DNA of 53,359 nt from JBEICQ01 sp046297395 (GTDB taxonomy: Bacteria > Bacteroidota > Bacteroidia > UBA4408). The stretch lies in the NCBI GenBank assembly GCA_046297395.1, contig JBKCNM010000068.1, positions 1 to 53,359 of the forward strand, read 5' to 3'. Each line of letters opens with the position of its first letter. The stretch's first letter is position 1. This document shows, piece after piece, positions 35,126 through 42,795 of this stretch. The notes beneath the pieces were generated by a model, which was not told the origin of the DNA, made no database searches, and saw only the letters and a program-made list of their open reading frames with translations. The translations under genes were made by a program, and so were the position numbers.

Positions 35126-37885
35126 TTAGTGTGCTTCTAGCCAGTTTCTGCCTGAACGAATATCTACCACTACCGGCACCTCTAATGGCAAGGCTCCGCA
35201 CATCTCTTCCCTCACCAGCGCCATCAGTGGTTCTACCTCGTCCTGCCAGGTGTCGAATACCAATTCGTCGTGCACCTGCAGCACCATGCCCGAACGAAAT
35301 TTTTCTTTTTCCATACGCGCATCAATCCTGATCATGGCGAGCTTAATCATATCGGCAGCACTTCCCTGGATGGGCGCATTGATGGCGTTTCGTTCGGCAA
35401 ATCCTCGGGTCATGGCATTTGCACTGTTGATGTCGCGCAGATACCTTCTCCGTCCAAAAACAGTTTCTACATACCCATGCTTGCGCGCAAATGCGATACT
35501 GTTATCCATGTACTGTTGAAGTCCGGGAAACTCCCTGAAATAATTTCCGATAATCTCCTTGGCTTCCTGTCGGGGAATGCTCAGGCGTTCCGACAAACCA
35601 AATGCGGAGATGCCATAGATGATTCCGAAATTTACCACCTTGGCTTTTCTTCTCATGTCGGCATCTACTGCATCAAGCGATACACCAAATACTTTAGATG
35701 CCGTAGCAGTGTGTATATCGAGTCCTTTCTGAAAAGCATCTTTCATATGGGTTTCATTGCTTAATGAAGCAATGATGCGCAGTTCTACCTGAGAGTAATC
35801 TGCCGAAACAATTACCCTGTCTGATCCGCCGGGGACAAATGCTTTTCGGATTTCTTTGCCGAGTTTGGTGCGAATGGGAATGTTTTGCAGGTTGGGATTG
35901 TTGGAACTCAACCTGCCGGTAGCCGCTACTGCCTGGTTGAAAGAGGTGTGGATGTGTCCGCTGCTTTTCCGCACCAAAACAGGAAGTGTATCTACATAAG
36001 TATTTTTGAGCTTGATGAGTTCCCGGTAATCGAGAATCTGATGAATGAGTGGATGTTTCCCGGCAAGTCTTGCGAGCACTTCTTCTCCGGTGGCATATTG
36101 ACCGGTTTTGGTTTTTTTTGCCTTGGGATCAAGTTGCAATTTTTCAAACAATATTTCTCCCAACTGACGGGGAGAGGAAATATTAAATTCCTGTCCGGCA
36201 GATTCGAATATCTCTTTTTCTTTGATTTTTAAATCGCTTTCCAGCAGAGATGAGAACTCGCGGAGGGCATCGGTATCGAGCCTGATACCGCGTCGTTCCA
36301 TACGCAAAAGTACCGGCACCAGTGGCATTTCAATCTTTGAAAATACCCTCTCGAGCGATGCATTTTTTTCCAGCTCAGGTGATAAGTGTTGATACAGTTG
36401 CAGGGTTACATCAGCATCTTCAGCTGCGTACTCTGCAATTTTCTGCAAGGGCACATCACGCATGCTTTTTTGCGCTTTGCCTTTGGCACCAATTAATTCA
36501 TCAATGGCCACAGGATTGTAGTCTAAATACACCGATGAGAGGGCGTCGAGGTTGTGTCTTTGTTCGGGTTCTATCACATAATGTGCAAGCATGGTATCGA
36601 ACCAGCTGCCTGAGAGCATGATGCCGTAATTGAGCAAAACACCTGCATCATATTTAAGGTTTTGTCCGATTTTTACAATCTGTTCATTTTGCAATACAGG
36701 CTTTAGCATGTTTAGTTTTTGTATGGCTTCTTCCCTGTTGGCAGGAAAAGGAACATACCAAGCCTCATGCGCATGCACGGCAAAAGACATGCCCACCAGT
36801 TCGGCATCCATAGATTCGAGTGAAGTGGTTTCGGTATCTATGCTGAATGCTTTTGTGTTGCTCAGGATATCAATTAGTTTTTCAATTTCCTGATGGGTGT
36901 TTGCAACATGGTATTGATGCGCTACCGTGTGGATATTTTTTAAATGTGTATTTTCTGTTGGACTTGGAATTAAGGTGGGCTCTTGGGTATCGAACAATCC
37001 TTGTTGAACAGGTTCTGCGATGATGCGTTGGCTGAGGTTGCGGAATTCCAGCTCGGTAAAAAGTTCCGTGATGGCTTCTCTGTTCACCGGTTTGAGTTCC
37101 AGTTCCTGTAGTGACCAGTTAATGGGTGCATCACAAACGATGGTAGCGAGGCGCTTGGATTGGATGGCAGCATCCTTGCCGGCTTCCACTTTTTCGCGCA
37201 ACTTTCCTTTGAGTGCAGCTGTGTTTTCCAGCAAACCCTCTACGCTGCCAAATTGCTGAATGAGTTGAGTGGCGGTTTTTTCGCCCACACCATAGATGCC
37301 GGGAATATTGTCGACCGCATCTCCCATGAGACCGAGGATATCGATTACCTGTCGGGGATGTGCAATGCCGTAGCGTTCACAAACTTCTTTAATGCCAAGC
37401 ACTTCGGCCGGACTGGCGCCTCTGCCGGGTTTATAAATGTGCACATTGTCGCTCACGAGCTGTCCGAAATCTTTGTCGGTGGTCATCATAAAGACCTCAG
37501 TATTTGCCTGGGCTGCGCTTTGTGTGGCGATGGTACCGATGATGTCATCAGCTTCAAATCCGCTGAGCGTGTAGTATTTGATATTGAGTGCATCAAGCAA
37601 TTTGAAGATATACGGAATGGCGGTACTGAGGTCTTCGGGTGCTTCTTCGCGGTTGGCTTTGTATGCTTCAAATTCCTCGTGACGGTGTGTAGGATCTTCG
37701 GTGTCGAAGACCACGGCGATATGTGTAGGTTTTTGGTTTTTAATGACATCGAGCAAGGTCGTGGTAAAGCCAAAGATGGAGGAGGTATTTAAGCCCTTGC
37801 TGTTGATGCGCGGATTTTTAATAAAGGCAAAATGGGCCCTGAAAACCAGTGCAAACCCATCGAGCAAAAAAATCTTGTTTTTCAT
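35126..37885 (-). CDS. polA: DNA polymerase I
   Basis: 919 residues, three domains. The 5'-3' exonuclease covers ~1-290 (FEADDIIGTIA, GLMGDAVDNIPGIYGVGEKTA). The 3'-5' proofreading domain keeps catalytic residues (Asp350 and Glu352 in FSIDTETTSLE, and YAAEDADVTL), so proofreading is probably active. The polymerase domain has motif A VSADYSQVELRI, motif B RRKAKVVNFGIIYGIS and motif C QVHDELVFD. It is monocistronic: 140 bases of GC-richer sequence without a gene lie before the lipoprotein at one end and 184 bases at the other. Confidence 0.98.
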   Translation of the reverse strand: MKNKIFLLDGFALVFRAHFAFIKNPRINSKGLNTSSIFGFTTTLLDVIKNQKPTHIAVVFDTEDPTHRHEEFEAYKANREEAPEDLSTAIPYIFKLLDALNIKYYTLSGFEADDIIGTIATQSAAQANTEVFMMTTDKDFGQLVSDNVHIYKPGRGASPAEVLGIKEVCERYGIAHPRQVIDILGLMGDAVDNIPGIYGVGEKTATQLIQQFGSVEGLLENTAALKGKLREKVEAGKDAAIQSKRLATIVCDAPINWSLQELELKPVNREAITELFTELEFRNLSQRIIAEPVQQGLFDTQEPTLIPSPTENTHLKNIHTVAHQYHVANTHQEIEKLIDILSNTKAFSIDTETTSLESMDAELVGMSFAVHAHEAWYVPFPANREEAIQKLNMLKPVLQNEQIVKIGQNLKYDAGVLLNYGIMLSGSWFDTMLAHYVIEPEQRHNLDALSSVYLDYNPVAIDELIGAKGKAQKSMRDVPLQKIAEYAAEDADVTLQLYQHLSPELEKNASLERVFSKIEMPLVPVLLRMERRGIRLDTDALREFSSLLESDLKIKEKEIFESAGQEFNISSPRQLGEILFEKLQLDPKAKKTKTGQYATGEEVLARLAGKHPLIHQILDYRELIKLKNTYVDTLPVLVRKSSGHIHTSFNQAVAATGRLSSNNPNLQNIPIRTKLGKEIRKAFVPGGSDRVIVSADYSQVELRIIASLSNETHMKDAFQKGLDIHTATASKVFGVSLDAVDADMRRKAKVVNFGIIYGISAFGLSERLSIPRQEAKEIIGNYFREFPGLQQYMDNSIAFARKHGYVETVFGRRRYLRDINSANAMTRGFAERNAINAPIQGSAADMIKLAMIRIDARMEKEKFRSGMVLQVHDELVFDTWQDEVEPLMALVREEMCGALPLEVPVVVDIRSGRNWLEAH

Positions 37886-38069
37886 GCTCAGTAAAGGAAC
37901 GGATTTAAGGGGAGGCTTACAAGGGTGGTGAAGGAAAGTTTGGTGGCAGTCAGCAGAATGATAATGCGCAGATATTTAATTGATGCATTGTTTTGTTTCT
38001 GGTTAATTTTGAGAAACAATCTTTGTGTTTTATTTCGTAGTTACATGCTGTGGATTGCCGGGAACATTC

Positions 38070-39263
38070 TCATCCCTTGAAAATTTTAAGTGTGCTGATT
38101 TCTTTGTCCTGGTCAATTTGCAAAACATACATCCCTGCAGGCAGGTAGCCGAAATCCCGGGTTTGGATATTCCTTCCTTGCCATACCACATCGCCGATTA
38201 TATTTCTGAGAACACAATGGGCATTTGACTTGTTGGCAGACAATTGGATATTGTTGGTAAACGGATTCGGATATGCCGATGGAATTCTATTTTCTGCGGA
38301 CTTTTGGGTAAGGGTAAGTAATGACTGCTGTTTGAAAAATTTCCAGATTTCTGCACTTGCATGGATGTCGCGGTTTTTGGGAGGAATCTCAATGAGCAAT
38401 CCACCCTGACTTCCTGGCCAGCTGTGGCCTCCGCCATCCACCCTCAGGTGCATCAGCCGGCAGTCGTTGTAAGTAATTTGGGTAAGGGTACATCCATCGT
38501 TGGGATCAAGATCAGGCAACACAAGGGTATTGCTTCCCTGCACACAGTTGTTTGCGTTTGACCAAAAGGCAAGTACGGAATCAATAGGCGCATGTAGGTT
38601 GGGATACCCCTGGTAGTTCACATCCTGATCTGAGGTGCCATGAATGATTAACACAGGCATTGATCCGGTTCCTACGCAGGAATAAGCCTGGCTGTTAATT
38701 AGAGGCTGAATGGAAAATCCTCCCCCAACAGTAGCAATGCCTTTTATTTTTTGAGGGAGTTCACAGGCAAGCGTAAAACTCATGTATCCACCTCTTGAGA
38801 AACCACAGGCATATACCTTGTTTGTATCAACCTGATGGTTGGAAGCGATACGGGAAATAAGGGCAGAGATAAATGCTACATCATCCCAGACATGGCGACC
38901 ATTGTCGTTCCAATCTAAACAACCAAAAGGATCATTGGGGTCGAGCAGGCCAAGGGGATAGGCCACGATGAATTTCGCTGTATCGGCCACATTATTCATG
39001 TCGGAATACAGTATGTGCTCATCCATATTAGAACACCTTGCATGCAGGTTAACGATGGCAGGATAGGCTGCCTGATTGGGATAACCCGCAGGAAGGAATA
39101 CTTTGAAGGTTCTCCATTGGTTGCCTATTTGTACACTGTCGGCAACAATGATTCCTGCTGTTGATACCGTATGCATGCTTACCAAAACCAAAAACAGGGA
39201 TAGTAGTTTTTTTAAAAATCTTGCAATAGGATAAGCTTGATTTTTTTTTCGATGCTTATTCAT
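38070..39263 (-). CDS. T9SS-secreted esterase of the PHB-depolymerase/feruloyl-esterase-like family
   Basis: 397 residues. A long signal peptide (basic MNKHRKKNQ, hydrophobic ~18-38) is followed by an alpha/beta-hydrolase: nucleophile Ser156 in CGFSRGGYM, an acidic residue in HGTSDQDVNY (Asp212 or Asp214) and His280 in GGGHSWPGS. This resembles LpqC-type poly(3-hydroxybutyrate) depolymerases and related polysaccharide-ester hydrolases; substrate cannot be told. Residues ~325-397 are a T9SS type A sorting domain (AYPNPFTNNIQLS to EISTLKIFKG). It lies 45 bases after the SGNH-like gene on the same strand, so they may form an operon. Confidence 0.88.
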   Translation of the reverse strand: MNKHRKKNQAYPIARFLKKLLSLFLVLVSMHTVSTAGIIVADSVQIGNQWRTFKVFLPAGYPNQAAYPAIVNLHARCSNMDEHILYSDMNNVADTAKFIVAYPLGLLDPNDPFGCLDWNDNGRHVWDDVAFISALISRIASNHQVDTNKVYACGFSRGGYMSFTLACELPQKIKGIATVGGGFSIQPLINSQAYSCVGTGSMPVLIIHGTSDQDVNYQGYPNLHAPIDSVLAFWSNANNCVQGSNTLVLPDLDPNDGCTLTQITYNDCRLMHLRVDGGGHSWPGSQGGLLIEIPPKNRDIHASAEIWKFFKQQSLLTLTQKSAENRIPSAYPNPFTNNIQLSANKSNAHCVLRNIIGDVVWQGRNIQTRDFGYLPAGMYVLQIDQDKEISTLKIFKG

Positions 39264-39308
39264 AGGGTTTGAAAAATTTTATATCCTATCGTGAGCCTGC
39301 AGGTTCGT

Positions 39309-40592
39309 TTAATGCGCAATCACCAGACGCCTGATCACTCTTTGTTGTGCATGGTTCAGTGCAAGGGTGTAGATGCCTGCAGGAAACGGGCTCACATCAA
39401 TGATTTGCATGGGGGTATCCAGGTAAAATTTACGAAGGAGACGACCATCGGTGTTAAAAATCTCTATCCATGCATTCCCTGATAGTTCGCTTCTGATGAG
39501 CAGATGATGGTTGGCAGGATTGGGTTGCAGCAAAAAAACTTCTTCATCAGACAAAGAAGTGCTATTGCCGGAGATGGACACTTGCACAGTTTGAGAGATG
39601 GTACTAAGAATGCCGCAATTTTCTGCGGTGAGAGACACCAAATAGTTTCCCGGTGAGGTGAAGGTATGTGTAGGGGAGGCATCGGAAGAGGTGTTTCCGT
39701 CGCCGAAATTCCAGGTATAAGAAAGCGGTGCAGAGCTTGGGATGGATGATGTGTTGTTAAAATCAACCTCGTTGCCCGAAACAGCATAATTAAATGCAGC
39801 CTGTGGTTGGTTCACATAAAGGTTCCATGGGTTCGGAATGGGAAACAAGGTGGCGTCAGACATTTGTCTGTAATAGGATGCCCTTGCTGTATTGATTCCT
39901 GCAGTGTATGAATTACCGGATACAGGTTCCCGGTATATGCTGCTAAAAATGCCGCATGCAGCAAGATAGCTCCCGTCTATGTTGGGGTGACTGTTGTCGG
40001 CATTGTGCAATACGAGTGTGGTGTCATTCAGCACCCTTCTCCATATTTCGCCCACAGGAGCACAAGTCAGCATCAATTGGTTGCTGATTTCCATGTAAGC
40101 GCTTCGCAGGGAATCTTGCATGTGGTTGAAGTTGGTAAAATTAGGGCTGCAATAGGTTCCTCCGGGATCGCATTGTTGCCCGCCGAATCTTCTTCCCCAG
40201 GTCATGTATGTAATGATTTTGGCGCAGGGGTTCGAAAATTCAATCAGTGTTTTGATATCGGACAAGGCCGGGTACATGTCGTTGTAACGATAGAAATCAA
40301 TGGTTGGCAATTGGCTCTGTTCCTGAATGACTACATAGTCCCAGTTGCCTGCATTGATTTTGGCAAGGGAGGTGGGGTCATTCAGATGTTGAGAGATGGT
40401 GAAACCACCGGGCATGTTGTTGTCTACTATCATGGTTTTGCCGGCAGATGTGGCCATGCTTTGCACCAGTGTAGGGAGGTTGTTGAACGAGGTGTAGCTG
40501 TTACCTAAAAAGAGCACGCGCAGGGTATCCTGGGCTTTTACAGGCAGCAGGAAAGCTGCACAGATCAGAAGGAAGGAGAGGGTTGTTTTCAT
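39309..40592 (-). CDS. T9SS-secreted SGNH-hydrolase-like protein with PKD domain
   Basis: 427 residues. Signal peptide ends at KA before QDTLRV. The N-terminal domain (~24-240) looks like an SGNH/GDSL-type hydrolase: FLGNSYTSFNNLP with Ser32, a conserved block with DYVVIQEQSQLP, and a C-terminal DNSHPNIDGSYLAACG with the Asp-x-x-His arrangement. A PKD domain follows (~270-345, WNFGDGNTSSDASPTHTF), then a T9SS type A sorting domain (LLQPNPANHHLLI to VIRRLVIAH). Probably a secreted ester hydrolase on a surface glycan or polymer; substrate unknown. Upstream on this strand TATCTTTG (40610-40603) is a -7-like element only 10 bases before the start. Confidence 0.82.
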   Translation of the reverse strand: MKTTLSFLLICAAFLLPVKAQDTLRVLFLGNSYTSFNNLPTLVQSMATSAGKTMIVDNNMPGGFTISQHLNDPTSLAKINAGNWDYVVIQEQSQLPTIDFYRYNDMYPALSDIKTLIEFSNPCAKIITYMTWGRRFGGQQCDPGGTYCSPNFTNFNHMQDSLRSAYMEISNQLMLTCAPVGEIWRRVLNDTTLVLHNADNSHPNIDGSYLAACGIFSSIYREPVSGNSYTAGINTARASYYRQMSDATLFPIPNPWNLYVNQPQAAFNYAVSGNEVDFNNTSSIPSSAPLSYTWNFGDGNTSSDASPTHTFTSPGNYLVSLTAENCGILSTISQTVQVSISGNSTSLSDEEVFLLQPNPANHHLLIRSELSGNAWIEIFNTDGRLLRKFYLDTPMQIIDVSPFPAGIYTLALNHAQQRVIRRLVIAH

Positions 40593-41064
40593 AAGTTTTT
40601 TTCAAAGATATTTATTAGAGTTGAAAAAAATGCATAAAGGAGAAAAGGGGCTTGCATTTTATTAAGTTGAAGGGCTTTTATATAGAAGTTACAGGGATAA
40701 CCCATTCTTGGAGAATGTTAACCTTGCTTTTTCATTTAGTAAAGCACAAAAAAATACTTCGTCTAAAAAACGCTTTTCTTTTTTTTGGGGTATGATAAAT
40801 ATCAAGCACTGGACGCAATGAAAGCAAATAATTCTCACAGCCGGCCATTTATACAAGTTTATTTTCAACCAGATGGATTCACTATTTCACCTCTCAGCTT
40901 GAAGAGAATGCAAATAGAAAACAGGCAGTGGCTTTTTCAATTTTGTGTTTTTCTCTCTCCTCAAACCTATCCTGCAGGAAAAAAATTTTATCCTGTTTTA
41001 TCTTATGGCTGTGCATTAGAAAATGCAGGCATCAGCAGGAATGGTTAAAATTTTCGATAAGAAG
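40593..41064. other. Intergenic region between O-methyltransferase and SGNH-like gene
   Basis: About 470 bases with no supported gene. It contains the minus-strand promoter of the SGNH-like gene, a short hairpin (CATTCT at 40703-40708 and AGAATG at 40712-40717), and a T tract at 40779-40787. A 264-base open frame at 40785-41048 has no recognisable product. Confidence 0.5.
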
Positions 41065-41709
41065 TCATGAAATTTTTCTTGCCATCATGAGCCCATCCCT
41101 CAGCGGAACCAAACTACATACCAGGCTGGGATGAGACGAAATTTCCCGGTTTACCTGATGGATAATTTTTGTATCCCTGTCCATGTTTTCTTCTGCTTGC
41201 AATATTTTTCCGTACCAAAGCATATTATCAAACACCAGGTATCCACCTGTTTTAAGTTTTGGTAGACAAGCATGCAGGTAGTTGAGGTAATTTTTTTTGT
41301 CGGCATCCACAAAAATCAGGTCAAAATCATTGGGAAGTGTTTCCAATAAGGGAAGTGCTTCTCCCATGATTAGTTCAATTTGTGAGGAGAAGGGAGAGGA
41401 CGAAAAGTAAGTACGCAGACGCTCTTCAAGTTCCTTGTTTGCTTCCAGCGTGATGAGCCTGCCTTCCGGCACCAGGCCTTCTGCCAAACAAATGGCAGAG
41501 TAGCCGGTGAATGTGCCTATTTCGAGTATCTTCGCCGGCCTAATCATGCAGGAAATCATCTTTAAAAACGAGCCTTGCAGAGGACCTGAGCACATGTGTG
41601 GCATGCGCCTTTCACGGTATGTTTCTTCCCTGATTTGCTGCAACAAGTGGCTCTCAGGAGAAGAGTGCTTTGTGGCATATGCCTCTATTTCCGGATGAGT
41701 AATTTCCAT
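41065..41709 (-). CDS. SAM-dependent O-methyltransferase, caffeoyl-CoA O-methyltransferase-like
   Basis: 214 residues from the ATG at 41709; an earlier start at 41727 would run into trmB. SAM-binding motif I is ILEIGTFTGYSAICLAEGL, followed by the acidic LITLEAN, the metal-site IFVDADKKNYLNY and the family's FDNMLWYGK. Class I enzymes like this methylate small phenolic or hydroxylated substrates with a divalent metal; the substrate here is unknown. Divergent from trmB with only 11 bases between start codons. Confidence 0.9.
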   Translation of the reverse strand: MEITHPEIEAYATKHSSPESHLLQQIREETYRERRMPHMCSGPLQGSFLKMISCMIRPAKILEIGTFTGYSAICLAEGLVPEGRLITLEANKELEERLRTYFSSSPFSSQIELIMGEALPLLETLPNDFDLIFVDADKKNYLNYLHACLPKLKTGGYLVFDNMLWYGKILQAEENMDRDTKIIHQVNREISSHPSLVCSLVPLRDGLMMARKIS

Positions 41710-41720
41710 AGCCCAAAGGT

Positions 41721-42404
41721 ATGCCAAAAAGAAAGCTGCAGCGATTTGCTGCCATCAAAACTTTTCCGAATGTGTTTCAACTGAACCAAACCTCGCCCCT
41801 TCCTGATGTATTTGCACAAAAGGGAAAGTGGCATGCTGATGTTTTTGGTAATACCCATCCCATTACCCTCGAACTGGGTTGCGGCAAAGCTGAATATACC
41901 CTGGGAATGGCAAAGAACAGAAGTAATCGCAATTTTGTGGGGGTTGATTTAAAAGGCAATCGCATATATGCCGGTGCTCTTCAGGCCCTGCAGGACGAAT
42001 TAAAGCAAGTAGCTTTTTTACGCACCCGTATCGAGAATCTCGGGCACGCCTTTGCCCCGGGTGAGGTCGATGAGGTATGGATTACTTTTCCTGATCCCCA
42101 ACCCCAAAAACCAAGGGAAAGAAAACGACTCACCAACCAGAGGTTTCTGGAGATTTACCGCAACATACTTACTCCGGGCGGGCTGATGCACCTTAAAACC
42201 GACCACAGCGGATTTTGGGAATACAGCCTGGAGTCCTTACAAGAGGCGGGGGCCCAAGTTCTTTTGAGCAGTCCGGATGTGTATAGGGACTATCCCCGAT
42301 TGGCCCCTCAAGCTCCCTCTTATCTAATTGATATTCAGACGCATTACGAAAAGCTATTTACTGCAAAAGGACATCGGATCGCTTATGTATGTGCGCGGTT
42401 CTGA
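41721..42404 (+). CDS. trmB: tRNA (guanine(46)-N7)-methyltransferase
   Basis: Methylates N7 of guanine 46 in the variable loop of tRNAs. It has 227 residues: SAM-binding LELGCGKAEYTLGMA, the tRNA-contact block FPDPQPQKPRERKRLTN with its characteristic basic run, LTPGGLMHLKTDH and the C-terminal YE-LF-AKGHRI. The usual DPWPKK reads DPQPQK here, a mild change. Rp L31 follows after a new promoter. Confidence 0.95.
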   Translation: MPKRKLQRFAAIKTFPNVFQLNQTSPLPDVFAQKGKWHADVFGNTHPITLELGCGKAEYTLGMAKNRSNRNFVGVDLKGNRIYAGALQALQDELKQVAFLRTRIENLGHAFAPGEVDEVWITFPDPQPQKPRERKRLTNQRFLEIYRNILTPGGLMHLKTDHSGFWEYSLESLQEAGAQVLLSSPDVYRDYPRLAPQAPSYLIDIQTHYEKLFTAKGHRIAYVCARF

Positions 42405-42411
42405 GAATTTT

Positions 42412-42442
42412 TTTGCCGGTTTGGCTAAAAAGTATACTTTTG
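42412..42442 (+). promoter_or_regulatory. Bacteroidota-type promoter for rpmE2
   Basis: TTTG (42412-42415) and TACTTTTG (42435-42442) are spaced by exactly 19 bases, matching the -33 TTTG and -7 TAnnTTTG elements of Bacteroidota housekeeping promoters. The expected start of transcription is about 12 bases before the rpmE2 ATG. Confidence 0.75.
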
Positions 42443-42461
42443 CACTCCTTTCGATAAAAAA

Positions 42462-42713
42462 ATGAAAAAGAACATACATCCCGAAAATTACCGTTTGGTG
42501 GTGTTCAAGGATTTATCCAACGACCACGCATTCATCACCCGTTCTGCTGCTGATACAAAAGATACCATTGTGTGGGAAGACGGCAACGAATATCCTTTGA
42601 TTAAGTTGGAGATTTCCAATACATCTCATCCATATTACACCGGCAAAATGAAGTTGGTGGATACTGCAGGAAGGATTGACAAGTTCCGCAGCCGCTACGG
42701 CAAAAAGCAATAA
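42462..42713 (+). CDS. rpmE2: Ribosomal protein L31, type B
   Basis: 83-residue ribosomal protein of the large subunit. It lacks the CxxC zinc ligands of type A L31 and matches the type B form (MKKNIHPENYRLVVFKDLSN, SHPYYTGKMKLVDTAGRIDKFRSRYGKK). It has its own promoter and a bidirectional terminator, so it is expressed alone. Confidence 0.97.
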   Translation: MKKNIHPENYRLVVFKDLSNDHAFITRSAADTKDTIVWEDGNEYPLIKLEISNTSHPYYTGKMKLVDTAGRIDKFRSRYGKKQ

Positions 42714-42740
42714 TCTATTTTTAGTGTTGATGTTTTCATT

Positions 42741-42771
42741 AAAAAAGGCAGCCAAACCGGCTGCCTTTTTT
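42741..42771. terminator. Bidirectional terminator between rpmE2 and the lysyl-oxidase-like gene
   Basis: Six A, GGCAGCC (42747-42753), a 5-base loop, GGCTGCC (42759-42765), six T. The symmetry serves both convergent genes. Confidence 0.88.
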
Positions 42772-42795
42772 ATTTCCTTGCTAAAGAGTTTCAAT

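Noticed and set aside
40785..41048. 87-codon plus-strand open frame
   Set aside because: No domain, no promoter or ribosome signal, and low-complexity upstream sequence; treated as non-coding.
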